A stretch of DNA of 64,000 bases from Siphonodentalium dalli (taxonomy: Eukaryota > Mollusca > Scaphopoda > Gadilida > Siphonodentaliidae): NCBI GenBank assembly GCA_032622095.1, contig CP136066.1, forward strand, positions 109,141,319-109,205,318. The letters are read 5' to 3'. This document shows positions 11,501-21,187 of this stretch, piece after piece. The notes below the pieces were generated by a model. That model had not been told where the DNA came from and did not search any database. It saw only the letters and a program-made list of their open reading frames with translations. Position 1 is the first letter of the stretch, and each line of letters begins with the position of its first letter. The position numbers and the translations under genes were made by a program.

Positions 11501-13254
11501 ACTTGATATCATAATTCCATAATTACCGGGAAATCACTCCACTCCTCATAGAAACCACCGATTCCCGGAAAGCTACAAACAAACTTGCTGAGATGCGCCA
11601 TTCGGATTAAGAATCCGCGCTTATTTGGATTCAATTCAATTTTATACCACCGGTCATCATTTAGTGATAGTACAGATTATTTCACAACTAGATACATATA
11701 GATATACGCGCATACTATAATATAGTGTATATATGAAAATGTAGTACTTGTTATGCTTGTTGCTTTCATAAATAGTAATACTTTGATATATGTAGTAATT
11801 AGTGGTGTTTATGTTATTAATAATGTTCAAGAGGACTCAACCATTTCATGACGGGAGCTGCGCTGGCACAACATTAAAGACCCTGTGCCAATGCATTCTC
11901 TTAAATATGAGATTCGGCCATAAGTCGCTTCGCATATAGAAGAGAATGCATTTTTTTTATCAATTTTTCTTACATTCTTTAACAATTTATATCATTTTTT
12001 TTCACATTCTTTAACAATTGTTATCATTTTTTATATATTTTATATTTTTTTCTTACATTTTTTAACAATTAATAAAAATAATATAAAATTTGTTAGGCCA
12101 ATGCATTCTCTTATATATGCGAGGCGACTCTATGGTCTACTCGCGTATATATAAGAGAATGCATTGGCACAGGATTTTCGCAAATTCAGGAAGCTCCAGT
12201 CATGAAAGAGTTAAACAAGTCTAAGACCTTTCTGACTGAAATCGACAGCTTCACAATTGCTGGACGGTTTGTGTTGGCCTAATAAGCGAGATCACTGAGT
12301 CGCGGCCATATTGTATTCACAAAGCCCCCGTTCGGCGGTTTAAGTGCTATGTACAGGCACAAGTTCTGGAGGTGCATTCCATATATGGAACTTTTGAATA
12401 TTCATGATTCCATATATGGAGCTTTTGAATATTCATGAATTCCATATATGGAATCGCGAATATTCAAAAGTACTTAGACCGCGGAACGGGCGTGGATGAA
12501 TCCAATATGGCCGCGACTCGGTGATCTCGCGTATGGACCGGGTACATGCACCTTACAAGCTGAGTGACCAGAGGCACCGTCCGTGTAACAGAATCATGTT
12601 GACATCATATAAGCCATGCGATATAATTGCTAGATACGTGTAAAGCTAGCAAAAACGCATTTGGTCGATCGGGTTAGACACCATTAGCACAATACACTAA
12701 CACTGATAAGAATTACAAATAGATAATTGTATAGTCATAAATATTTCGTATGGACCAAAAACAATTTCGCAAAATTGACGGCTATACGAGTCCGTTTGTG
12801 AGAAAATCGGGCGTTTTGCCACTCGCAGTAAATTGATATGGTTCTGTTTGCCATGATTATTGTGTACTTAATTATATTTTGTCACATCATAAGTCAGTGG
12901 TAGGCTCGACGATTGCGTGCAAAGCTCGGCCACAAGGACACAATATCAGAGTCGATTCCCACAGATAAACGATCTGAATCTTATTACTATATGATGTATT
13001 AGTGAGTTTTGTGGAAAACCAGAAAAATAATCGTTACCCCGGATATGGCAACTGGTAGAAAGAACACGATTTCCTTAGTGCCGTAGAACCCTATTTTTAT
13101 CAGTTGTTGTTCATTCTGGGAAAGGTGTCTATTGACCTCACTAACCTTGTGGCTGTTTGCAGACACCAGTTGCCTTCCCGTGCTTGGCCTGCGCAGATAC
13201 GCATGTTGCCGCGGCAAGGATCACCAATAGGAAGCCACCCAGGCAGAGATTCAT
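2434..13254 (-). CDS. Secreted LolA-like domain protein, five exons, continues past left edge
   Basis: Five minus-strand exons join without a stop: 13254-13146, 10225-10013, 7777-7529, 5915-5752 and 2556-2434 (286 codons). Residues 1-22 form a signal peptide (MNLCLGGFLLVILAAATCVS then AQA), so the product enters the secretory pathway. Residues ~45-105 read like the first metazoan LolA-like domain, with the EFYDYAGNRG segment. Residues 156-176 carry the family hallmark TVRGIPCNHWWSCQYW, followed by VDWYFSDPTNW. The fifth exon has the YCPGRK...LP...YFSFEGEI block that opens the second half of these proteins. Recognition is from remembered family pattern, not a search. The molecular role of this metazoan family is not known. 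The frame is open at the donor at 2433 and I found no convincing further exon in 1-2433, so the 3' part probably lies off the window. Introns are 1.5-3.2 kb and filled with repeats. Confidence 0.72.
2595..2985. mobile_element. Palindromic TGCCAATGCATTCTC-type element, compound copy
   Basis: Contains TCCATGACTGGAGC, CGAAAACCCTGTGCC, repeated TTCTCTTATATATGCGAG and its complement around CCCATAGGGAG, then CAGCGCAGCTGCCGTCATGA. Two nested stem-loops are present. Related copies lie at 11835, 18155, 58660 and 60330. Confidence 0.6.
3000..4039. other. Intronic or flanking DNA, nothing recognised
   Basis: AT-rich sequence between LolA-like exons 4 and 5 without credible exons on either strand; a 71-codon minus frame at 3185-3400 has no splice context. 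Confidence 0.5.
4040..4235. repeat. Tandem/inverted ATGAGCTTATTT units
   Basis: Repeated TATGAGCTTATTT and GAAATAAGCTCATATTC words, at least five times in about 200 bp. Confidence 0.55.
4783..5268. mobile_element. TTAA-flanked MITE, family 1, copy 1
   Basis: 486 bp between TTAA tetramers, with inverted termini AGGTACTCAGTCCG... and ...GATTGAGTACCT. Long subterminal inverted arms contain TTGATTCGAGTCGAGGAA and its complement. TTAA targets suggest a piggyBac-type helper, inferred from the target only. Copy 2 is at 36002. Confidence 0.75.
5623..5646. repeat. Poly-G run (24)
   Basis: An uninterrupted G tract on the plus strand within the LolA-like intron 4. Other runs are at 8285-8303 and 32764-32777. 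Confidence 0.95.
5752..5915 (-). CDS. LolA-like gene, exon 4
   Basis: Acceptor TATTTTACAG, donor GTATCA, phase 1 in and phase 0 out. Joins exon 3 as ..WYFS-DPTNWNSS.., then a VPVRLEVTGVV strand and HHFYEFADFRETFYSPKEFE. The reading frame would stop soon after the donor, which supports the border. Confidence 0.75.
5971..6061. repeat. Inverted repeat next to LolA-like exon 4
   Basis: TACTCGTCCAGGTTGCGGTG pairs with CACCACAACCTGGACGAGTA; the arms continue into AAAAGT/ACTTTT and ATATTG/CAATAT. It lies 56 bases upstream of the exon 4 acceptor on the minus strand. Confidence 0.65.
7138..7453. repeat. ATC/ATCGCC microsatellite (~315 bp)
   Basis: Imperfect (ATC)n with interspersed GTC, GCC and ACC triplets. 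It keeps three frames open (poly-Ile, poly-His, and poly-Met on the other strand) but ends in none of the gene's splice sites; it is intronic to the LolA-like gene. Confidence 0.95.
7529..7777 (-). CDS. LolA-like gene, exon 3 (RGIPCNHW motif)
   Basis: Acceptor TTTCCAG, donor GTGAGT, phase 1 to phase 1. The exon carries the family signature TYVGPKTVRGIPCNHWWSC and VDWYFS, with paired cysteines that suit an extracellular protein. Immediately after the donor the intron enters a 315-bp ATC microsatellite. Confidence 0.8.
9803..9999. mobile_element. 197-bp palindromic element adjoining an exon
   Basis: Ends GGTTTAACCCTTTGAGTGCC and GGCACTCAAAGGGTTAAACC are perfect inverted repeats, continuing into GATTT/AAATC. 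The core is T-rich and includes CCTGTGCCAATGCATTCTG. The element begins 13 bases after the exon 2 donor of the LolA-like gene. Confidence 0.7.
10013..10225 (-). CDS. LolA-like gene, exon 2
   Basis: Acceptor ..ACTAG at 10227-10226, donor GTAAGT right after 10013; phase 1 to phase 1. It encodes the segment from LPTLPLTYIARVECNI to LNELLIVTPGD, a beta-rich stretch typical of the first LolA-like domain. A palindromic repeat (9803-9999) starts only 13 bases inside the following intron. Confidence 0.75.
10460..10800. repeat. Repeat starting CTATATATATAAAAGAGTAG
   Basis: CTATATATATAAAAGAGTAG, TCTGTCTGTCCGTCGTCCGC, GGATTTTTTCTCCCAGACCG. This head is common in dispersed (some Helitron-related) repeats of invertebrates; no Helitron 3' hairpin was identified. 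Confidence 0.35.
11326..11463. repeat. Hairpin with ~65-bp arms
   Basis: ATCTACATTTTTTGTGGTTG pairs with CAACCAAAAAGTGTAGAT, and AATGAATTTCCAC-TCG-TGGAAATTCATT forms a tight tip. Confidence 0.75.
11515..11600 (-). mobile_element. Central fragment of the same SINE-like repeat
   Basis: Minus strand CTTTCCGGGAATCGGTGGTT, TCTATGAGGAGTGGAGTGAT, TTCCC matches the middle of the copy at 504-690. Confidence 0.5.
11835..12215. mobile_element. Palindromic TGCCAATGCATTCTC-type element, full-length-looking copy
   Basis: Left end CAACCATTTCATGACGGGAG, right end GCTCCAGTCATGAAAGAGTT are roughly inverted. Inner arms ACCCTGTGCCAATGCATTCT and its complement flank a T-rich core with repeated CATTCTTTAACAATT. 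Confidence 0.6.
12287..12529. repeat. Long palindrome with tandem core
   Basis: CGAGATCACTGAGTCGCGGC pairs with GCCGCGACTCGGTGATCTCG; next inside GCCATATTG/CAATATGGC. The core holds three copies of ATTCCATATATGGA spaced by TTTTGAATATTCATG. Confidence 0.75.
13146..13254 (-). CDS. LolA-like gene, exon 1 (signal peptide)
   Basis: ATG at 13254 opens a classic signal peptide: MNLC, a hydrophobic core GGFLLVILAAATC, then small residues VSAQA. The exon ends CAAG followed by GTTAGT (phase 1). The ATG sits one base after a CTGCATTTCAG, so an upstream 5'UTR exon is likely. The first codon of exon 2 is completed across the junction to give Ala. Confidence 0.75.
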
Positions 13255-13259
13255 TCTGA

Positions 13260-14039
13260 AATGCAGCTAATGTGTATATGTATATCCAGTCAAGTTATAG
13301 AGAAATCACGCTTTGGGTAGGGGAGATGTCCGACAAAAAGAAAATAATCCGTTTATTCGAACGACGGTCATGGGTTCGAGAGGGTTTGTAAACCAGTGAA
13401 CCGGACATTTAAATTTCTTTTGAAATATGTTGACCCTTTCTTTATATTATTACTCATTGACGAGTAGTTCCCTGAGGAATGAATATGAATACTTCTGCAG
13501 TTCTATTTGTTTTTCTGTATGTCATCTGCTTATATAACTTGAATACCACTCCGAATTAATAATAAACCAATCCATTTTACACGTTTTAACTGGGTTGGAT
13601 TATCCTTCGACTTAAGGGTCAGATGCACCTTTGCCCAAAATTTCCTGGTATTTCTCAATGGATTTTCTCAAATTCTGTCAGGAATTTATTTGTGAAATTT
13701 GGTACAAGCGATTATTGTATACAATATTTAAAAACAATCGAACACTCATTATAACTCATTTACTTCACTTTTATGGCATGGAAGGTATTTAAAACTTCAC
13801 CGTTTTTCAGGTGCCAAGAACTTGTGTAAATTAGAAAAAAGCAAAAGTGCAGTCCACTATATCCATGATATCATATCTACAGATCATGAGAGGAGACCTT
13901 GATATTTCTTGATTCATGAAATTTTAGGATTATTTTCACTAAGAAAGACAACTACCCACAGATAATTTTCTTTATTTGAGAATTTACATGTCATTCATGT
14001 TGTTCAATGAAAAATTGGGCTGAGATGAGTTCTGTGGCA
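13260..14039. other. Upstream of the LolA-like gene; repeat remnants only
   Basis: CATTGACGAGTAGTTCCCT at ~13460 also occurs (variant) at ~6935 and ~10370, so part of this region is a dispersed repeat. No promoter motif could be assigned. Confidence 0.4.
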
Positions 14040-14850
14040 TGGCTCCATAACGGTGTGACTAAACACCGCCCGGACCAGCCCGGACCAGCCCGGACCCCCC
14101 ATTATGGACTATATGAGTGATTGTAAGGCCAATATAAGTGCAGGGGTATCATGGAAACCCACTCAGGGTAGCTATTAACCCTCAAAATGCCAGCATCGGC
14201 GAAAATGTTCGCCGTGAAATGAAGGCTAACAGCCCGGACCGCCCCCTGCTGCGTCCAGGGTGTGATTTTAGTATCCATATCTGTGCGAGGGTGTTAATGA
14301 AACCCAAATACGCACGAAGAGTGGTCAAGGTCAAACGGAAGTGCCGCTTATTAACCCCTATACTTCCCAGATTCAGCCAGAATTACAAAATTGCACCCCA
14401 ATAAACAAACTCACAGCCCGGACCCCCTTAATATCCTCGTACTTCTAATAACTCCTTACATATGTGTTGTGGGAACTACCCTCGACTACACTCACGAAGA
14501 TACAAGGGCGAGTCGCCCACGAATGCCTGGCAATTAACCCCCAAAATGCCGCCATCGCCGATTATGTTTACCGATAACGACGCTGACAGCCCGGACCAGC
14601 CCGGAACATCCCGGTCCAGCCCGGACCCCCCATGTGGACTATATGAGTGATTTTAAGGGCAATATAAGTGCAGGGGTGTCATGGAAACCCACTCAGGGTC
14701 GCTATTAACCCTCCAAATGCCGGCATCGGCAGTTCGCCGCGAAATGAAGCTAACAGCCCGGACCGCCCCCCTCTGCGTCCAGGTGTGATTTTAGTATCCA
14801 TACCTGTGCGAGGGTGTTAATGAAACCCAAATAACAAAGTTAAAGCTGAC
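14040..14850. repeat. Duplicated GGACC-rich block
   Basis: 14071-14330 and 14600-14835 are direct copies (GTGGACTATATGAGTGATT, AATATAAGTGCAGGGGT, CATGGAAACCCACTCAGGGT, TGTGCGAGGGTGTTAATGAA). Both are led by repeats of CCCGGACCAG. The GC content is well above the surroundings. Confidence 0.75.
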
Positions 14851-14903
14851 CACCACTCTCTTAACACTGTGGCCTAATTTCCAGTTGATTGGGCACTGCT
14901 TGA

Positions 14904-15236
14904 GTGATCACACTACATAGCAACATTTGTTTTCATTGGGCTGGAATATTTGTGACTGCTTTATTCTTCATTTTAATATATGGGGGTATGACACTATATT
15001 ATGCAATTAAAAATCTGACTCCACATAATGCTACAAATGAAGCCCTCTCTCATGGAGCCAAGACAATAAGCTGTTTGGTGATTGGAGTGTTGTGTGAAAT
15101 TATTAATTATTCTAGCAGTTCTTGGTACCCAAAAGGAACAACAAATAAAGTTATATATTTTCGACCTCTAAAATGCATTAAAATCCAATGTTTTTGTCAC
15201 CTCTTAATAATTGCTCAGATTGGGGGTTTAGCGTAG
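14904..15236 (+). CDS. Doubtful 110-codon frame with hydrophobic segments
   Basis: Reads NICFHWAGIFVTALFFILIY then GGMTLYYAIKNLTPHN and AKTISCLVIGVLCEIINY. Two hydrophobic stretches and the H-x-x-G...F...Y pattern loosely recall DRAM/TMEM150 proteins, but no splice partners or conserved remainder were found. It may be a relic or chance. Confidence 0.15.
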   Translation: MITLHSNICFHWAGIFVTALFFILIYGGMTLYYAIKNLTPHNATNEALSHGAKTISCLVIGVLCEIINYSSSSWYPKGTTNKVIYFRPLKCIKIQCFCHLLIIAQIGGLA

Positions 15237-16043
15237 TTGGCGTGCTCACATAAAATCTCATTTAACTGTAATAAAATGTCACAATTGTGACAGTAAACCA
15301 GTTTATTCCATAGCAAATATTATATTTGTTCTGAATTACACGAGAGTTGGCAACTGAAAGTATAGTAATGTGACAAATATATTTTATCACAATGTTTACA
15401 AGGCTACGAACTCATTTTACCTCGCGAAGTGACATTGTAAAACACACTGAGGTATCTCATAATTACGGGGCATATTCGATGCGCAATTTAACATGAACGT
15501 TAGATTATATTATATCATTATGACAGTAAGATGTCACTCTTTCCAATATACGGATAGCATCATGTGTTGATTTGTTCGCTAACATCTACTTAAATTGACG
15601 AAAAATCCCGCCACTAGAATCGGACTGGATCTGGGCGAAAAGTCTGCTACAGAAAAATATATACCCTGTGCTTCTGAGTAAAAAAACATTATCTCGACCG
15701 ATTTGACTAGCTGGTTTACGTCGAATTAAACTTGGACTATGTGTACCAGAAACCAAAATAATCAACAAACTCCAAGTCGACGAGGACCATAATTCCGACA
15801 AAAATGGGCGGACCGAACCCAATTTAGAATCTGACCTGCAATTTCGTGTGGGTAACCCACATACCAAATTAGAAAACAACCATATAACTAAAACTAAAGT
15901 TATCACCCGGAAACCATCTGCGATGAACGGGCGGGCGGACACCGGTGATTACTTTAGTCACCCGGAAAAAAAAAACATTTGCGGGGGACAAACATGTGGG
16001 GGTAGGAGAGAGAGAGAGAGGTAGAGATAGAGTGTGTGAGGGG

Positions 16044-16199
<156 letters not shown>

Positions 16200-17319
16200 T
16201 CAGTACTATACATGTACATTTATTCATTTTTTATTGTCTATTTATTTTGACGTAATATGTATATTGGTAGATAATTGGTACATAATAATAAGTCGTTATA
16301 GTTAACTCACCTGTTGTGTTTCTATTTTCGTGTTATAAAAAGAACAAACAAACCCGGCACATGCGCATGGGGCGTTATCAGTCCAAAGTATATCATTTAA
16401 GTATATCACGACTGGTAGAGATGGGTTGGTGGAAAACGCACTGACCACAATACAATGGAGTAAGCCAACAAACACAATCGCTAAAGTTACTATCTTATCT
16501 GCATCATGTGTGTAGTATAACATGCGTGCAGTTCATTTTTTTCTCATATCACCACCACTGCATGGTTAAGGGGTCCTGATAATTTGTCATGGTGTAATGG
16601 TGATTGTGGGGCAACTGATGCTTTCAAGGAAATATACCGTTATTGGTTCGAAAGTTGTCGTTTTCGCTATCTGTCTCATCGAATGGAGTAAAACCCAACT
16701 TTTGGTTGTTGCAACGGTTCACAAGCAATGACTATTCCTGCATGTCGTTTTGCAAACACCACAACATTAAAATATTTTGAAATATATATGTTCTTGAGTG
16801 TTTCACTGATAATAGAAACTTTTTTTCTTCTCTCAAATTGCTAGGATTATTATGGAGTCCCGGATGTGACATCCGATTTTTTTTTATTTTATTAAGAACA
16901 AAAAAGTCGCGGTCACGAGAATATGAAGTCGTGGCTTGAGACTTAGTCGGTATAAAATTGATCCGCACTTTCAATGCAACATTTTCTATATGCGTGTTTA
17001 AGGTTCCGACTATCATTATGACACCGTACCTAGTTTGTGTCACCAACAGACAGTTTGGCATGTTGGAATTATCTCCAGATTCTCCTGTATCTATAAATGC
17101 CAAATATTGACACATATAGAGTTAACCCATAGCGAGTGTTCCGGGCCGGATTCATAGCCCGAATTAAATTGACCCGCACTTGTCATTTATCCATTACATG
17201 TAAATACACGTGCATGCCCGTGGCCGGACGATCATTATGACACTGTAACCTGCTTCTGCGACTTTATTCTCGTGGCCACGACTTTATTCTCGTGTTTCCC
17301 CTCTGCTTTTCGGCGAATT

Positions 17320-17950
17320 GCGCGATTTGACCTTGAATTGACCATTTTGAAGGTCAAGGTCAGGTCGGGGTCACGATTTGACACGTCCAAAACACTCCCC
17401 GGACAAAGGTAACCGTCGAAATCCGTCAGGTTTTACCCGATTTGACCTTGAATTGACCATTGTGAAGGTCAAGGTCAGGTTGAGGTCACGATTTGATCCG
17501 TCCAAAACACTCCTCGGACAAAAGTAACCCTAGGTATCAAATGTTGTCGAAATCCGTCAAAATTCGCGATTTGTCCTTGAATTGACAATTTTGAAGGTCA
17601 AGTCAGGTTGGGGGTCACGATTTGATCCGTCCAAAACACTCCTCGGACAAAAGTACACCCAGGTATCAAATTTCGTCGAAATCCGTCCGTTTTACCCGAT
17701 TTGACCTTGAATTGACATTTTTGAAGGTCAAGGTCAGGTCGGGGTAACGATTTGACCCGTCCAAAAGACTCCCCGGACAAAAGTACACCCAGGTATCAAA
17801 TTTCGTCGAAATCCGTCCGTTTTACCCGATTTGACCTTGAATTGACATTTTTGAAGGTAAAGGTCAGGTCGGAGTCACGATTTGACCCGTCCAAAACACT
17901 CCCTGAACAAAAGTAACCATAGGTATCAAATTTCGTCAAATTCCGTCGGC
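17320..17950. repeat. Five-unit tandem array with AGGTCA half-sites
   Basis: Units of ~120-135 bp begin near 17325, 17440, 17566, 17695 and 17826. Each holds GATTTGACCTTGAATTGAC, TTTGAAGGTCAAGGTCAGGT, ACGATTTGA(C/T)CCGTCCAAAA and GGTATCAAATTTCGTCGAAA (first unit shorter). Confidence 0.85.
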
Positions 17951-18154
17951 CACAAATATAAACTATACTGTATATATTTTGTGCCCAAAAAAAATTAACT
18001 GAGTCTACGGGTTTATTCAAGGGAGGTTTTCGTGATTCAGATATCGACTTTCAAAGTAAGTTATATATATTTTTCAATTTGGTTAACAAATCATAAGCTC
18101 ATTACATCATAAATAGTATACATGTATTGTTTTCTTGTCCTTTAACAGTGAATG

Positions 18155-18310
18155 TTAACCATTTCGTGCATGACGGGAGCTGCGCTGGTGCAGCATTAAA
18201 ACCCCGTGCCAGTGCATTCTCTTATATATGCAAGTCTACCATAGGGAGCCTCGCATTTATAGAGAATGCAGTGGCTTACATGGTCAAGGTGAATATTGTT
18301 ATGCCAATGT
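18155..18310. mobile_element. Palindromic TGCCAATGCATTCTC-type element, short copy
   Basis: TTAACCATTTCGTGCATGAC followed by GGGAGCTGCGCTGG, CCCCGTGCCAGTGCATTCTC, TATATATGCAAGTC and the inverted GCCTCGCATTTATAGAGAAT. The right end is incomplete. Confidence 0.55.
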
Positions 18311-18954
18311 ATTATCACACTAGAGATCCGTGAACTCGATCTACGGTTACGCGAACTAAGTACAACGGTCATTTTTTTAATTTTCACGTCGAAGCTACTG
18401 CACATAATCGGTGAGTATTAAACAAAACAATGGTATTATCCATATCAGATTAATTACAAAAGGTGTGAAAATGAACCATCTATGGGAAGAAGTAATACAT
18501 TGCCGAAACAATGTCTTAATCGTGTCACAAAAGAGATTTATATACCTTATTTCTTGAATAATTTCCAAGTTTACGATTTCAATCGTTAGGTGAGACCCTG
18601 TCGGCTGTTCTCTGAATGTATGTTATTTGTCTCCAAATAGGCATGTTTAATAACACGCACACCGGTTTTCAATATTAGAAAACATTATTAAAACTCCATA
18701 AAATGGTCGACATAGAGTATATACCTAAGGGGTTTCAGCTTTATGCGCACACACGGCGCATTAGTTTAAACAATAGAGTCAGCACTGGGCCTTTCACATA
18801 ACTTCACAAAAAGACGTCCGTTAATTTCAGTGGACAACTTTAATAAACAATCAGTAAATTGGTGTGTGAACGCATTGCGCGATGCCCAGAAATGCACAAA
18901 TTTATGTGACGAGATCAAGACTCTCATATAAAAGAGCACAATTGTAATACCATG

Positions 18955-19375
18955 CTACTACAATGGAACTTTTTTCCGTAGTACTATCATGGTACTACCG
19001 TGGTACTACCATGGTAGTGTCGTACTAACATGGTACGATAAGTGATATTTACCATGGTACTACCATGATACATTGGAACTCTACTATGGTAGGGGCCTAC
19101 TTTACCATGATACTACAATGGCAGTTTGGCACTACCATGTCAGTGTAGTACTACCACGGTATATTACCATGGTACAACCACGTTAAATTGATATATACCA
19201 TGTACTATACCATGACACTGTACTAAAGTACTCTACCATGCTTTTGGTTACAGTTGGTACTACCGTGCATTGTAGTATGGTATACTACCCCGCATGGTAT
19301 TACTACGGTAAAGTGATAACTACCATTGTACTACCATGGTACCATGGAAAGTATGTACTAGGGTAAACTACAATG
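18955..19375. repeat. CATGGTACTAC degenerate palindromic array
   Basis: More than twenty TACCATGGTA / ACTACCATGGTAGT-like words in both orientations over 420 bp, with irregular spacing. Confidence 0.8.
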
Positions 19376-20296
19376 TTACAGTTGATGCCGTTGTAAAGTG
19401 TCTTTTGTCATATTAGACTAGATTATTCTACAATATAATTAGACCAAGTATTCTCGGCCCACAACTGCTCGGGATATCGACTCTACATATATACAAGGTT
19501 ACAACTTTCGATGAATCCATTTTGAACAAGCGAATGGAGCTAAATGCATTGCATGTGTGTGAAATGCTTGCGTTATGCGGAAAGCTAACGGATAGTTCAA
19601 CATACTTATGTGAAAGGTGTACGCACCGTGCGTAACTTAAACGCATGTGTTAAACGCATGTACGTGAAAGCAGCTTAAGAAATGACGCCTCCGTTCCGCG
19701 CTGTATCCGCGCTATGATATACGAGTGCTAAGCTATATAAAGTGTGCATATATATACTTGTTTTTTTGTCCATATATAATAGTATTTAATTCACAGAGAT
19801 GCTATTATTTCAGATTAAAGTCTGACACTGACCATTCGAAAACGCGCATCTGTGTTACCAACCGCCCCATACGACGATACAACCGCGCATCTCTATTTTT
19901 ATGTTGCAATTTCTGGTTACGAAATAGAGAAAAATACAGTGTTTAATTAATTTTGACAGAATGGAACGGTTGGTATAGAAGCAGTTACATTCGCTCAATA
20001 CCTCGATATTTGCCGGGTTGAATTCGATACAACTTTGTATATTTCATTAAAGCATTGGGGTAGAAATAGGCTGCAGAAACAGCCCGGGGTCCTAACTTTG
20101 GAACATATTTTTTCACAATGTATCGGAATTTAGCAACACGATTGAGTATTTTCTCGTCGATTTTTTCGGATTCCTATAGTCAAATCTTCCTGTAATCACC
20201 TTGCGTTGAAATTTGTGTTCATGATTTAGCCAATTTCCATAAAATGAGTCGATTTCGGAAGTTGGTATATCGAAAAATATACGACAATGCTTCTTT

Positions 20297-20799
20297 GTGA
20301 CCAACAACCAACCATCTATGCTGCCGAATTCCCGTCTGATTATAACTAAAGTAAATATCACGTGTATACGTGTCCGAATCGATGTCTGGAGGAATCTATT
20401 TCGTTTGCTGAACGAGATGTACTCAAATTCACCTTTCGGCCAGCGGCCGTTAACCTCGCCTACAGCTAATTATTTCTTAGAGCTGGCTGCGGTAAGACAT
20501 CAGATGCTAAATATGAGTGAAACTGTGAAGCCGCGCATAGGAGCTCTGTCGGATTTGCCGGACAATTTCGACAAAATCTTTTTTAATTCGGTGGAAACGT
20601 CTTTAAAATCCCGTCAGCAAGGTTTCAGATACTATAGTGAAGGTTATGTGCACAACGTGTTAATAAATAAGTTGGAAAATAAACTGTTTGTTGGAGCAAA
20701 ATGTCACCGAAGCAAGCGGAAAAATGAAAGTCCACACCAGGTCGATTTCGAGGTTGATTCATCAAATATTTCCGATGTCCACTGCTCTTGTCAAGCTGG
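20297..20799 (+). CDS. SWIM zinc-finger protein exon (YqaJ-associated invertebrate family), start uncertain
   Basis: The reading frame encodes LSDLPDNFDKIFFNSVETSL, GFRYYSEGYVHNVLIN, CHRSKRKNESPHQV and ends DVHCSCQAG at a GTGAGT donor (phase 2). The Gly-Tyr-Arg/Phe..EGYVHN block and the CxCxAG are the first half of the SWIM zinc finger found in a widespread, often transposon-derived invertebrate family that usually also has a YqaJ-type nuclease domain. The domain normally binds nucleic acid or protein. The first ~40 residues do not look like the family, so the ATG at 20297 may be fortuitous and the exon may begin nearer 20400. The second half of the finger (CxH) is damaged downstream, so the locus is probably a relic. 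Confidence 0.5.
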
Positions 20800-20992
20800 G
20801 TGAGTGTAATAATTATATCTTTTTAATGCTGCATTATTTTTTGTGAATATACACGTTTGTGCTGTGCAATCAACCATACATTTGCCGAAACTATATACGA
20901 CCAATAGGCCTATGTGGAATATATATCCGATCAGTAAATTCAGAACTTATTATTAATAACGAGTGATTTTGATGTTTATATGCATTTTAGTA

Positions 20993-21187
20993 TTATGTTC
21001 GTATGCTATGACGTTCGGAACGTTTGTGTTGCTATTGATTTTGGTCAAGCCCCGTTCCTCAGCAGTGGTCTGTTCCACGTGGTGACAAAATCGAGCCTGT
21101 GGCTATCACCAAGTTATGTGTAACCAAAGCCAGGCTTCCAACTGTTCGACAAAGAAAGAAGCCAAGTGTGATGACCCTTGTTGATTA
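20993..21187 (+). pseudogene. Degenerate second half of SWIM protein
   Basis: After the 20,799 donor, an acceptor (TGCATTTTAG) at 20992 leads into a phase-matched frame containing VCYDVRN, where the expected CxH of the SWIM finger has Asp in place of His. About 20 codons later the family-like text continues only in another frame: QQWSVPRGDKIEPVAITKLC and then KKPSVMTLVDYR, starting near 21063, with a stop soon after. Either a 195-bp intron follows exon 1 and there is a frameshift, or CTCAG at 21062 is the true acceptor and the finger is split. Both readings need a broken or unusual gene. Confidence 0.45.

Noticed and set aside
12893-12965. tRNA-like segment (TAGGCTCGACG, GAGTCGATTCCC)
   Set aside because: A- and B-box-like words are present but no cloverleaf can be drawn; at best a decayed SINE head.
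16732-17115. 127-codon minus frame
   Set aside because: No recognisable domain or splice signals; part of it (CCGCACTT, ATCATTATGACAC words) recurs in the next 200 bases as a repeat.
17320-17950. Regularly spaced repeats as a CRISPR array
   Set aside because: Units are ~125 bp with no short repeat/unique spacer alternation and the genome is eukaryotic.
20113-20361. 82-codon minus frame (SEIDSFYGNWLNHEHKF...)
   Set aside because: Reads plausibly but overlaps the plus-strand SWIM frame's start and has no family resemblance or splice support.
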